From Temnothorax longispinosus (lineage: Eukaryota; Arthropoda; Insecta; Hymenoptera; Formicidae): a DNA stretch of 64,000 bases. A program made the position numbers and the translations under genes. Location of the stretch: the NCBI RefSeq assembly GCF_030848805.1, contig NC_092362.1, forward strand, positions 12,318,157 through 12,382,156, read 5' to 3'. The notes under the pieces are model-generated. The model was not told the origin of the DNA. It worked only from the letters and a program-made list of their open reading frames with translations, and made no database searches. Positions 52,285 to 61,936 of the stretch are shown in pieces (position 1 is the first letter of the stretch; the number at the start of each line of letters is the position of its first letter).

Positions 52285-53343
52285 TCAAACCAAGTCAGTA
52301 AGATCTTTATCCGACTCGATATGGATTACGGGGGTGCCACCAGAGGATCTGACGCATATACGACCTCGTTTGACCCAAACATGTTTATAGGCTTTCTCTT
52401 TAGCAACACGCTTTGTGTGCTGTAATAAATCATACGTAGCCTTGGGTAACATCTCGTTAACAAAGATGCTGCGATCAGAGCCATTTTCAAATACTTCACT
52501 CTGCTTAAGCACGCGTCTGGCTCGTTTTTTAGAAATAATTTCATCGCGGACAGCACCAGACGCCACGGTGACCACAAGCGAGCAATTTTCACCAGTCCTC
52601 GTGGAACTGCCAGGAGTCGCTTCAGGTTGAGATTTACGTGTCATGGGTCTAACATTAAGAATATGGCAGGAGAGATGCTGTATATCCAGGACATTGAATA
52701 CCTTGCCAACAAGCTCAGTCGGGGCAATCAACGACGCCGCAGGCAGTCCGGATACAATTAACTTGTTCTCAACTTCAGAACGCTCATTTGGCAGAGCGGT
52801 TTTTAGAGCCTGGATATCCCGTGCCTGAGCAGTTTTTAAAGCCTGGATATCACGCGCCTGATTCGAGCACTCCTGCTCCAACTCAGTGATACGCTGAGAG
52901 TTTTGGGCAACCGTTTCCGCGATAAGGTTCAGCTTGCTTAATTTGTTATTAATTTCATTATTTATATTATGCTGATCCTCCATAAACGCCGCCAATTTAC
53001 TATTCGATTCCTCATTCTTAGATCGCAGATCCTCCATAAAGGTAGTCAATTTTTTGTCAGATTCCTCCATCCTTGACCATATAGACCTCAACAGTGCTTC
53101 AGTAGACTGTGGTTGCGTGTCAGAAGGAGAAGGAGAAGCCATATCCACTAAATTAGATGCTTGTGCACACCTGTCAGTCTGCGGCGTGAGCGGTAAGACT
53201 TGTAGCGCTGCCAAGGCTCTACAGCAGTGATCCGCGTATCTGGACAAGGAATACGACTTGACACAGCCGGGATGAAACAGTTTGTTGCACTCGCATGCAA
53301 CAGATGTAGTTGCAATTGACTTCTTACACTTGTAGCACTGCAT
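52285..53343 (-). CDS. ORF1 protein of copy B (PHD-like finger, coiled coil, C-terminal domain)
   Basis: 352 codons from ATG at 53343. Residues 1-45 form a Cys/His finger (CYKCKKS, CECNKLFHPGC, then HCC), as in PHD fingers of CR1-group ORF1 proteins. Residues about 75-190 are a long coiled coil; the segment ARDIQALKTA is directly duplicated. The C-terminal 150 residues (VENKLIVSGLP through HVWVKRGRICV) look like a nucleic-acid-binding fold of the L1-ORF1 type. The protein is expected to bind and chaperone element RNA. It ends at TGA followed by C, with ORF2 in the same frame. Confidence 0.9.
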   Translation of the reverse strand: MQCYKCKKSIATTSVACECNKLFHPGCVKSYSLSRYADHCCRALAALQVLPLTPQTDRCAQASNLVDMASPSPSDTQPQSTEALLRSIWSRMEESDKKLTTFMEDLRSKNEESNSKLAAFMEDQHNINNEINNKLSKLNLIAETVAQNSQRITELEQECSNQARDIQALKTAQARDIQALKTALPNERSEVENKLIVSGLPAASLIAPTELVGKVFNVLDIQHLSCHILNVRPMTRKSQPEATPGSSTRTGENCSLVVTVASGAVRDEIISKKRARRVLKQSEVFENGSDRSIFVNEMLPKATYDLLQHTKRVAKEKAYKHVWVKRGRICVRSSGGTPVIHIESDKDLTDLV

Positions 53344-53767
53344 GAGTTATACGCCAAGAAGTCGAAGATCAGAACCAAAGTAATGCAGTTGGGCAAACCA
53401 GTCAGTAGCAGATAGAATACGTGCAAAAGCCACAGATGGTAACAAACGGTGGCACGTGCCGAAACCCACCGATGGTAACTCGTGCGTAAACCAGTGTGAA
53501 AAGTAGGACAGCGTACAGATAAGAAAGGCAGGAGCATGCGCAGCAAAAGTCCACGTCAATCCAAAGCAATGAGGCGGAAGTGAGGTTAGAATAAGAAATA
53601 CCTCGAAATCCGTAACAGTAGTTGCAAGGAAAGAAAGACGCAATATCAGTCTTAACAAGCAACGAAAGACCTGCTCAATACTGTAACAGAAAATGCCCGA
53701 AGGCAGCTAGCGGCAGAGATATGTTTGCTCAAAGCAGGAACAACGAAACAGGCGTGCACGCTTACTC

Positions 53768-53770
<3 letters not shown>
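53344..53770 (-). other. 5' UTR of copy B
   Basis: About 427 bp between the (CT)n junction and the ORF1 start. On the coding strand it begins GGTGAGTAAGCG, a splice-donor-like sequence also seen at the ends of copies A and C. It probably holds an internal promoter. Confidence 0.6.
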
Positions 53771-53808
<38 letters not shown>

Positions 53809-53820
53809 ATTGATTGATTG
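53771..53820. repeat. (GA)n run and (TTGA)n run between copies B and C
   Basis: About 34 bases of GA followed by five TTGA-type units. The GA part borders the 5' end of copy B; the TTGA part is the 3' tail of copy C. No other sequence separates the elements. Confidence 0.9.
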
Positions 53821-54077
53821 ATTAATTGATTTTTATTATGCCCAAGCAATAGCTAAAGGGCAAAGAATGAATACAATATGCATTGAATACATGTAAATAG
53901 AACCTGTTCATGTTTATGCTCTCTCCCAAACAATACACACTTAAAACTAACTTATAACTAACTCGCCTTAAAAATTAATGCAATTTCAAACTAAGAGAAT
54001 AACGCTACGAAAAAATAACTACAAAGAAAAAATACAGAAATACAGCAATTCGCAAGAACAAAAGTCCAAAGGACCCA

Positions 54078-56990
54078 CTACTCAGATTCAGACGAAAGCA
54101 AATACTCACGAAGAAGGCTTTTGAATAATGCAAGAGAAGATGCAGATGTAATTTCATCGGGAAGAGAATGCCAAAAATATATGGAAGAAAGTTGGAAGGA
54201 ATTTCTATAGGTGACCGTTCTGTGAGCAGGAATATGAAAGATTTGAGGAGACAAAGCAGCAAGTCGGTCAGATCTTCTGAGTAATGGGTCAAGTGGAGTG
54301 AAAAGTTCACTTAAGTACAAAGGTGAAGACAAATAGAGTATCCGATACATCTGACACCCGAGAAAGTACCGCCTTCTGTTTTCCACCAAAAGCCATCCCA
54401 GGCGACGCCTATACTGAGTAATATGCTCATCCCGCCGCAAGTTATATATGAATCTAATGCAGCAGTTCACTAGTCTCTGTAATCTGGTGTTCAGTTCATC
54501 ACTCAAGCCATGATAGATTAGGCAACAATAATCTAAATGGGGTAGAATTAACGTCGTCACAAGCTTAATCCTCAACTCAGTAGAGAGAGAGTTTTTATTG
54601 AATTTCAGCTTGTGTAACGCCCAGTGAACTTTTTGCGAAACATGCATGACATGCTTCCTCCAAGAGAGATTAGATTCAAACCAAACACCAAGATTTCTCA
54701 CCTCACTAACAAATGGTATTTGTATGTTGTTAACAATTATAGGAGGAAGAAGGTTGAAATCAATGTTGTTGACATTTCTACTACTGCCAAATATTATAAC
54801 CTTAGATTTGGCAGGGTTAAGTTTCAGACCGTTTGCCGATGCATAATCGAAAATAGCATTAGCGTCCACAGAGATTAAGTTAAGATTGTGAAGAATGTCG
54901 GAAGGTGGACACGCACGATAAATCTGGATGTCATCGGCAAACATCATGTGTTCTGTATATAACAAGACCTTACTTATATCATTAATATACAGGGAAAATA
55001 AAGGTGGACCCAGCACAGAGCCCTGAGGTACACCACATAACGTAAATAGCCACGACGAGAGATTACCAGCATCATCGATCACAGCCTGAGAACGACCCGT
55101 TAAGTATGAATAGATCCATATGAGAACAAGGTCAGAAAAACCTAACTCTTTCAGTTTAATCAGAAGTTGAAGATGCGGGACTGTGTCAAACGCCTTACTG
55201 AAATCGAAAAGGACCATAATCATTACCAGCCCACCGTCAATCGCCTTCTTAATGTCATCACTAACACGCAGAAGTGCCGACTGAGTGCTGTGACTTGGAC
55301 GATATGCGGATTGTCTTGGATTTATGAGATCATGCTTGATTAAATAGTCCATGATTTGCGTGGCAACGATCCTCTCAAGAATTTTAGACAATTCAGGCAG
55401 ATTAGCTATTGGTCGCGTATCAGACGGAGATGAAGGAATACGGATCTTAGAGAGAGGACGGATAAGTGCCCGCTTCCACTGAGATGGAAATGAAGAAGTT
55501 TCCAATGAACGGTTGAATAAGGTAGTTAGACACGATGAAATTGTAGGCCAAGCTATTCGCAAAATATAGAGAGGTATGCCGTCTGACCCTGACGCATAAG
55601 AATGAAGAGGTCCCACAGAAATGAGTCTATGGACCATATCTGGCGTTATAGTGGAGAAAACAAACTCCGGACGATGGGATGGACAAACTATCTGGTCTAT
55701 AGCAAAAATAAAATCAGTGTATGAGCAAGGTAACAAATCAGCAGAAACTGAAATGTAAAAAGAATTTAATTGATTTGGTGTGAAAAAATGTAGAGGAGAA
55801 ATCAAGGTTGATTTTACAAGACCGAGGCGAGCCAACTCTCTCCAAAGTTTTGCTGGATCAGTAATGTTTTTGAAAGAATCAAATTGAAATTCGCTTTTGG
55901 CACGTTTAATGTCGGCATTCAGTTGGTTGCGAAAAAGTCTATAGGTGTTGTAGCCAAGTAAACTGCCAGAACGTTTTGCCTGCTTATATAATTGACTGCA
56001 AACACGCATCCGGGTCTTGAGATCATCGGTGAGCCACCGCACTAGAGGCTTCCTGATTGTAAATACACGAATCGGGGCAAATGTATCCAGTGCCCTTAGC
56101 AGGTTACCGGATAGCACCTCACAGAATCTGTCAACGTTCGCGTCATTAATCACCTCCTCAATTTCAGACCGCACAGAGCTAGCGATGGATCCAAGATGTT
56201 CAGAGAACACCGAACAGTCAATGCCTCTGTAATTTCGCCGTGATATAGAGCGCTCAGTTATCGGATCACAGTTGAGTAACATAGATAGTGCAATGACATC
56301 ATGTCCAGCAATAAAAGGACTCTGAGATTTAGTAAATGATAACACTTTTTCTAGGTCATCTATCACCAACACATCAAGCCATGAGTCTGAGGTTGCCGTA
56401 TGATAAGTTGATTCAGAGTTCACAATATGTAGTGATAAGCTGGACATGAGTTCACGCAAATAATTTGCTTCAAAATTAGTCGATAATAGATTACAATTAA
56501 GATCGCCACCAATAATAATATTTTTATAGAGATGAGCGAATCGGCTCAATGACTCAACGAAATTGCACAAGAGGAGACCTTTAGGTCTTCTATAAATGGA
56601 CGCAAATAAAACCGATTCTCCATCTAACAGACGTACTTCGATGAGAAGATATTCAGGTAGATTATCACAGGCATTATCAGAGGTAGCTATAATCTTAACC
56701 TTGAGCGATTTATGCACATAACATGCCACTCCACCACTCATCCGTCCCACTCTATCATGACGAATCAAAAAGTAGTCATTTAGGGCCACTGTCACATCTG
56801 AGATGCTCTCATTGAGCCACGTTTCAGAAACTGAAATAATGTGATAAAAACTAGTGGAGAAATACAGTCTGATATAATCAATATGTGCCCGCAGAGAGTT
56901 TGCATTAAACTGAGCTACGTGAAACTGAGTGGACCGCGAAATAGAGCCACGATGCAGGACGGAAGGCGATGAGTGATCGGAACGGGCACG
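54078..56990 (-). CDS. ORF2 polyprotein of copy C: APE endonuclease and reverse transcriptase (intact)
   Basis: Open from the codon after the ORF1 TGA (56991-56993) to 54078, about 971 codons. The first ATG is at 56795, inside the endonuclease domain, so it cannot be the true start: the conserved VAQFNANSLRAH and SVSETWLNESI lie upstream of it in frame. Endonuclease motifs are IGGDLNCNLL, SDSWLDVLVID and IAGHDVIAL. RT motifs are SDTRPIANLPELSKILER, FDFSKAFDTVPH, GVPQGSVLGPPLF and MMFADDIQIY (about codon 617 from 56795). The C-terminus (YRNSFQLSSIYFWHSLPDEI) matches copy B. Catalytic residues are all present. Confidence 0.95.
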   Translation of the reverse strand, partial: RARSDHSSPSVLHRGSISRSTQFHVAQFNANSLRAHIDYIRLYFSTSFYHIISVSETWLNESISDVTVALNDYFLIRHDRVGRMSGGVACYVHKSLKVKIIATSDNACDNLPEYLLIEVRLLDGESVLFASIYRRPKGLLLCNFVESLSRFAHLYKNIIIGGDLNCNLLSTNFEANYLRELMSSLSLHIVNSESTYHTATSDSWLDVLVIDDLEKVLSFTKSQSPFIAGHDVIALSMLLNCDPITERSISRRNYRGIDCSVFSEHLGSIASSVRSEIEEVINDANVDRFCEVLSGNLLRALDTFAPIRVFTIRKPLVRWLTDDLKTRMRVCSQLYKQAKRSGSLLGYNTYRLFRNQLNADIKRAKSEFQFDSFKNITDPAKLWRELARLGLVKSTLISPLHFFTPNQLNSFYISVSADLLPCSYTDFIFAIDQIVCPSHRPEFVFSTITPDMVHRLISVGPLHSYASGSDGIPLYILRIAWPTISSCLTTLFNRSLETSSFPSQWKRALIRPLSKIRIPSSPSDTRPIANLPELSKILERIVATQIMDYLIKHDLINPRQSAYRPSHSTQSALLRVSDDIKKAIDGGLVMIMVLFDFSKAFDTVPHLQLLIKLKELGFSDLVLIWIYSYLTGRSQAVIDDAGNLSSWLFTLCGVPQGSVLGPPLFSLYINDISKVLLYTEHMMFADDIQIYRACPPSDILHNLNLISVDANAIFDYASANGLKLNPAKSKVIIFGSSRNVNNIDFNLLPPIIVNNIQIPFVSEVRNLGVWFESNLSWRKHVMHVSQKVHWALHKLKFNKNSLSTELRIKLVTTLILPHLDYCCLIYHGLSDELNTRLQRLVNCCIRFIYNLRRDEHITQYRRRLGWLLVENRRRYFLGCQMYRILYLSSPLYLSELFTPLDPLLRRSDRLAALSPQIFHIPAHRTVTYRNSFQLSSIYFWHSLPDEITSASSLALFKSLLREYLLSSESE

Positions 56991-58037
56991 TCAGACGAGC
57001 TTATCAATGTCCGCAGCTGAATCGATCTTAATTGCAGGCTCACCATCCGAGTGCCTAACATGGATGCGACCTCCCCTCACCCAGACATACTGATAGGACT
57101 TGTCCTTAGCAACACGCTTCGTGTGCTGCAACAATTCATAAGTGTCCTTAGGGAGCAGTTCGTTGACATGCACGTTCCGATCCGAGCTGCCACCACAGAC
57201 CTCCTTTTGCGTAAGCACACGCCGTGCCCGTTTTTTGGACATAACAGTGTCACGTACCGCGCCCGAAGCTAATGTAACAATATAAGAGCTCGTGGTAGAA
57301 GTCGGTAACAATCGGTCACCAGCCACCGGCGGCAGAGGCTTACGAGCGACGGCCCTAACGTCAAGAACGTGGCACGACAGCTCAGGGATTTCTAATGTCG
57401 CAAACACGTTTCGAACGCACTCCAAGGGAGTAACAGACATCGCGGTAGGAACACCTGAGATAATTAACTCATTCTCAGACCGAGCCCGCGTAGCAGAGTG
57501 AGAGCCGGCACGGTTGCCCTTTAAATTGCGAATCTCATCCGCAAGAGCACTACACTGTTGCTCCAACTCAACAATCCGCTGACTGTTCCGCTCGACACCG
57601 CTCGCAATGTTGTTCAGTCTGTCAAGTTTGTCATTCAGTTCATTATTTGTGCGCCGCTGCTCTTCGACGAAAGCATTAAATCTCGCATTCGTTTCCTCAA
57701 CAAAAGCAGAAAATCTCGTATTTGACACCTTCATTTGCTCAGTCAATTGTTGAGATATTCGAAGTAAAAGGTCGTGTGAATTAATATCTCCCTGAGACTG
57801 TAATTGAGACTGTGCCTGAGCACCGGTACTTACAGGAGTAGTCATAATATCTAGATTAAAATTGTTTTCGGCCTGCGGCGTAAGCGGAGTGTCATAGTGC
57901 TTCACCAGAGCTTTGTAGCAATGGTCCGCGTATTTTGTCACAGAATACGGCTTGACGCAACCGGGATGGAATTGTTTTTTGCATTCACACTCAACCAATG
58001 CATTCGCAATCAATTTCTTGCACCTGTAGCACTCAGG
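56991..58037 (-). CDS. ORF1 protein of copy C (PHD-like finger, coiled coil, C-terminal domain)
   Basis: The ATG at 58037 (MPECYRCKKLI) is preferred to the upstream ATG at 58094 because copies A and B also start immediately before the finger. The finger has CYRCKK, CECKKQFHPGC and HCY. The coiled coil spans roughly residues 80-175, with the repeated NTRFSAFVEETNARFNAFVE block. The C-terminal domain (SENELIISGVP to YVWVRGGRIHV) is shared with the relatives. It ends at TGA followed by C, with ORF2 continuing in the same frame. Confidence 0.9.
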   Translation of the reverse strand, partial: PECYRCKKLIANALVECECKKQFHPGCVKPYSVTKYADHCYKALVKHYDTPLTPQAENNFNLDIMTTPVSTGAQAQSQLQSQGDINSHDLLLRISQQLTEQMKVSNTRFSAFVEETNARFNAFVEEQRRTNNELNDKLDRLNNIASGVERNSQRIVELEQQCSALADEIRNLKGNRAGSHSATRARSENELIISGVPTAMSVTPLECVRNVFATLEIPELSCHVLDVRAVARKPLPPVAGDRLLPTSTTSSYIVTLASGAVRDTVMSKKRARRVLTQKEVCGGSSDRNVHVNELLPKDTYELLQHTKRVAKDKSYQYVWVRGGRIHVRHSDGEPAIKIDSAADIDKLV

Positions 58038-58517
58038 CATAACACGCTGCATAGTACAACGAGCAAGCCAAACCAGGAAGATGCAGTACGGCAATCCAGA
58101 TGGTAATAGTACGCTAAAGAGCCCACAGATGGTAAAAGATTGTCGAGATGGTAATAGTACAATTAGAAGCCCTCGGATGGTAAAAGACTGCAGAATGACT
58201 TGATGTTCGCAGATGGCAACTCATGCATGAATCCAGGTGCAGAGATAAAAATGTGCAGAACTGAGAAAAGCAGGAGCATGCGCAGCAAGAGTCACGTCGA
58301 TCCAGATCGATGAGGTAAAAGTGAGGTTAGAAAAAGCAGCGACACTATACCTCGAGATATCCAGGACAGCAGTTGCAAGGAAAGGAAGATGCAATATCTA
58401 TCCTGACAAGCAACAATAGACCTGCTCTGTCCTGCAACAAAAACAGCCCAAAGGCAGCTTACGGCAGAGGTGGAGTTCGCCAAACACGGAGCAAGGTAAC
58501 ACGGCAACACACGGTAC
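58038..58517 (-). other. 5' UTR of copy C
   Basis: On the coding strand it begins CGGTGAGTACCGTG after the CT run. The part near ORF1 contains degenerate repeats with CAGATGGTA (about 58100-58215, plus strand: four copies of AGATGGTAA or a close variant). The element promoter is expected here. Confidence 0.55.
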
Positions 58518-58518
58518 T

Positions 58519-58522
<4 letters not shown>

Positions 58523-58581
<59 letters not shown>

Positions 58582-58640
58582 AAAAAGGGAGAGAGGGAGA
58601 GAGGGAGAGGGGGAGAAGGAGAGAGGGAGAGAGGGAGAGA
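58523..58640. repeat. (GA)n-rich microsatellite at the 5' end of copy C
   Basis: A pure GA run of about 50 bases followed by GA, GGA and GAAA variants. It separates copy C from the Helitron 3' end. Confidence 0.95.
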
Positions 58641-58697
58641 TTATTTGCGTGTATTATTACACATGTCCTCCGGGGCGAAGCCCGGGTAACCAGCTAG
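58641..58697 (+). mobile_element. Helitron 3' end (hairpin plus CTAG)
   Basis: CCGGG, loop GCGAAG, CCCGG hairpin at 58670-58685, then GTAACCAG and CTAG at 58694-58697, followed by T. This is the canonical Helitron 3' structure. Its 5' partner is one of the candidates at 43517 or 48316; the two retrotransposons now separate them. Confidence 0.75.
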
Positions 58698-59101
58698 TTT
58701 TGTATATAATGAGTAAGAAAATAAAGTGTAAATAAATAAAATAAGTGTATACTTTTTTATTTATGCCTTAATTTATATTTTTAATTTTATCCTTCTTATT
58801 GATTGAGAGACAAATACATAATAATATAAGTAATATAATAATATGAAGCTCATAATATTATAAATTTTAATACTTTTTTCTATTTTAAGTTATGTATACT
58901 AAATTAATACATATTATTAGCTGGTTGTAAAATATTATTTTAATAACCTAATTTATATTTTTAATTACATTTATTTTACTATATAATAATAATATATGTT
59001 CATCGCTGTTGAGCTGGCTTCCCCCAACCTTTAAAAAAAAAGAAATAGCGCAAAATTACAAGCTATTTATGAACTTTTACATCCCGCTCATTTTAAATAC
59101 A
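58698..59101. other. AT-rich spacer
   Basis: AT-rich DNA following the Helitron end. No gene or RNA recognised. Confidence 0.5.
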
Positions 59102-59640
59102 GTTCTCTCTTAAGCTGGAAAAATGTGGGATGGTTTTCTCGCTAAGGGGTTGTAACTAAATAATCGAAATGTATGTATTTTGCAAGCTTATAAATTAGTA
59201 AACAATATTTAGTTGCAAAATAATTAATTTTATTCATTTTAAGTACAGTTCTCTCTTAAGCTGGAAAAATGTGGGATAATTTTCTCGCTAAGAAGTTGTA
59301 ACTAAATAATCGAAATGTATGTATTCTGCAAGCTCATAAATTAGTAAGCAATATTTAGTTGCAAAATAATTAAGTTTATTCATTTTAAGTACAGTTCTCT
59401 CCTAAGCTGAAAAGATGTGAGATGGTTTTCTTGTGAAGGAGTTGTAGCTCAATAATTAAAATACATGTATTTTGCGAGCTTATAAATTAGTAAACAATAT
59501 TTAGTTACAAAATAATTAATTTTAATTCATTTTAAATACAGTTCTCTCTTAAGCTGAGAAGATATGGGGTGGTTTTCTTGCAAAGTGGTTGTAGCTCAAT
59601 AATCAAAATGCGCGTATTTTAAGAGTTTATTCTTAAAGTT
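59102..59640. repeat. 146-bp tandem satellite, about four units
   Basis: Units start GTTCTCTCTTAAGCTG at 59102, 59248, 59394 and 59541. They share TTTTCTYGCTAAG.GGTTGTA, TAATCGAAATGTATGTATT and AATATTTAGTTGCAAAATAATT. The last unit is incomplete. It is not related by eye to the 141-bp satellite. Confidence 0.92.
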
Positions 59641-59930
59641 CATACTCTATACAAATTTTAGAAAAAAAGATCAAAATAAATTTTCCGAAAATAAATATTA
59701 TGTATGTATGAATAGTACTTTATTTACCCCCAAAGGGGTCTTAAAGGGCGTTTTTGAGGAACGTTCCCAAACCTTTACACGTCGGCGTTTTGAAGGGACG
59801 TACTCAACTCTGTACAAACCAAAATCAATCAATACGGCTTCACAACAAAATAACATAAGCAAACATAAAATGAATCATAACGTATATAAATTTTAAGCCT
59901 TCAAAATCTTAAACAGAACCTTGCAATATA
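59641..59930. other. Spacer with short ORF
   Basis: A 62-codon plus frame (59708-59896) has no recognised domain. Otherwise AT-rich. Confidence 0.4.
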
Positions 59931-59934
59931 TTGC

Positions 59935-60214
59935 ACTACCTCTTCCATTGCCTCCTCCCCGATCCCTCCCCCCGGTCCACTTCGTCCTCGTCACCGTCCG
60001 ATGCCATCAGGAGTTTATCCTCTAGTTTCTTCGCAATATCTTCTTCTGTCAATTCCCCTTTTTTCTCATTTTCCTTCTCTCTCTTTTTCTTTCTCATTTC
60101 TCTCTCTTTTCCTTATTTGATTCTTTCCTCCACCGACTTGTTTTCGTCTATTTTTACTTTCATCCTGCTTCCTTCCTTTTTTCTTGCTCTGCCAATATTC
60201 TCCATTTATCCTCT
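59935..60214 (-). pseudogene. Purine-rich coding-like fragment (possible non-LTR ORF1)
   Basis: The minus strand is almost all A and G here and reads KRERRKMRKKGELTEEDIAK, then KLEDKLLMASDGDEDE, in one frame. Composition resembles the ORF1 region of the element at 21880-25135, though I cannot show homology by eye. It is cut by the Gypsy LTR at 60215, so the rest may lie beyond the window. Confidence 0.35.
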
Positions 60215-60497
60215 TGTAGGTATTTGGTACCGCAGGAGGTCGATTATGACTCCGGGTGTCGGCCTACTACCGACGTCTTGACGAGAGAAATCGAGGAATA
60301 ATTACACACTCGATTACTGCTGATAAAATAATACTTTATTGCAGACCACGCAACTGCCACGAAAGTCAGTACAAATCTAACGGTCGTCGTAACTCAGTTC
60401 TGCCAACCTCGTAACTCTCAACGTCTCAACCCCTCTTGCTAGCGCAGGAGAGGGGGGCTGACCAATCGGAAGGGAGACAGATATGCTGCTCCCTACA
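60215..60497 (-). repeat. 3' LTR of Gypsy element 2 (283 bp)
   Basis: Minus strand starts TGTAGGGAGCAGC at 60497 and ends ACCTACA at 60215, forming a short inverted repeat. AATAAAG lies inside as a polyadenylation signal. It is preceded by a GGGGGGGAGT polypurine tract (60499-60508, minus). The other LTR lies outside the window. Confidence 0.8.
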
Positions 60498-60692
60498 CAC
60501 TCCCCCCCGAGTGTTAACGAAATAAATAATAAGTAATATTGCACTAAGCGAATGAGCTTATGCGTTTGGCCAGGTGCTATTGTACGAGGTTAACAATACC
60601 TTAACTAAAAATATATTATACGCTTAAACGTAATTTGAGCCGACTTATAACTAATAACATTATATAGAGTAGAATTATGTCTTACAATTAAA

Positions 60693-61936
60693 TCACTTTG
60701 GTTTAGTGGACGGCGCAAATGTGACAGTCTTACGAGAGTAGGTCTTAAGCGCTGGGTTCGGATTTTCATTCCGGTTGAGTATGTTCTCGGAGGTTGATGG
60801 GGGGTCGGCGGGGTCGTCAAGGACAAAATATGCCGGTTTTAATAAATCGACGGACACGCTTTTTGTGTTTCCGTTGATATCAATATTGAATACACGCTCC
60901 GAGATGCGTTGCACTACCTTGTGCGGACCGGTGTACAGGCGCTCTAACGCCCTTTTAGCCATATTGCGTAAAAACACATGAGTACAATTATATAAATCTT
61001 TAAAATAAAAGGCGCGTTTTTTATGTTTGTGCGACGGGAACCGGCCGGACTTGGCGCATATATTCGCGAAACTCTTCAAGGAAATAATTAGGGTTAGGTG
61101 TAAAATCATCGAGAAGAAAGAATTCCCCGGGAAGTCGTAAAGTCGTCGGGAAGTCGTAAAGTCCCGAACATAAATTCGGCGGGAGACGCATTTGTGTCAG
61201 CACGGACGTGTGACCGAAGTCCTAATAGAACGGTAGACAAGGTACGCGTCCAGCACGCATCGGCATGGCACATGATTGCGGCTTTAATCACCCGGTGCCA
61301 ACGTTCAATCATGCCGTTTGACGCCGGGTGGTAGGCGGTTGTACGAATTCGTTCGCAATCGATTAGTAAAAGTAACGCCTCGAATAAGCGGGATTCCAAT
61401 TGGGCTCCCTGATCCGTAGTTAGTAATCGAGGGGTTCCGTAACGGGAAATTCACGCGTCGTAACATGCTCTAGCAACGGTTTGTGCGGAGATATCTTTAA
61501 AAGGAATTGCCTCGGCCCAACGCGAAAATCTGTCGATCATAGTGAGACAATAAGAGTAACCCTCAGAAGGAGGCAATGGGCCGATAATATCAATATGCAC
61601 CTGATCAAATCGCCCGCCGGGAGCAACAAAGTGCTCAGGAGTTAGTTTTACGTGACGAGAGATTTTCGCTTGCTGACATTCGATACAGTTTTTACACCAT
61701 TTAGCGATATCGCGGTGCATGTCAGGCCAGACATAACGCTGTCGGATAGTGCGATCGGTAATTTTGCCACTCGGATGGACTGGGTTGTGAAACATTTGAA
61801 ATACTTTAACGCGGAGACTATCGGGGACATATGGCCGAATAGCTTCGCCCGAGATTTCGCAATATACAGTTGTGTGATCTGGGCCCCACTGAATTTTCTT
61901 CAACTTTAAAGGATGATCGGGGGCGTTAGCAATCAA
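60693..61936 (-). pseudogene. Gypsy 2 integrase
   Basis: Frame 61936-61451 holds the HHCC zinc region (FHNPVHPSGKITDRTIR; CKNCIECQQ) and the first Asp (VHIDIIGPLPPSEG). After a stop near 61451 the core continues in 61399-61106 (RTTAYHPASNGMIERWHR, with the catalytic Glu). Frame 61109-60693 has the C-terminal LYTGPHKVVQRISERVF segment and a Pro/Asn-rich tail. The domain is split by at least two frame changes. Confidence 0.75.

Larger units (their letters stand above)
48867..53770 (-). mobile_element. Non-LTR retrotransposon copy B, full length
   Basis: Complete element: 5' UTR from 53770, ORF1, ORF2, a 3' UTR with AATAAA near the end, and a (ATCT)n tail next to CTCTCTCTC (48863-48890). It lies head-to-tail with copy C, with only a (CT)n run between them. 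Both ORFs are intact, so it may have moved recently. Protein similarity to copy C is obvious but far from identical, so they are different subfamilies. Confidence 0.93.
53806..58517 (-). mobile_element. Non-LTR retrotransposon copy C, full length
   Basis: Complete element in the same orientation as copy B: 5' UTR from 58517, intact ORF1, intact ORF2, and a 3' UTR ending GGGCATAATAAAAATC plus (AATC)n. The 5' end borders a long (GA)n tract (58523-58640). ORF2 is clearly homologous to that of copy B over its whole length, with many substitutions. Confidence 0.93.
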
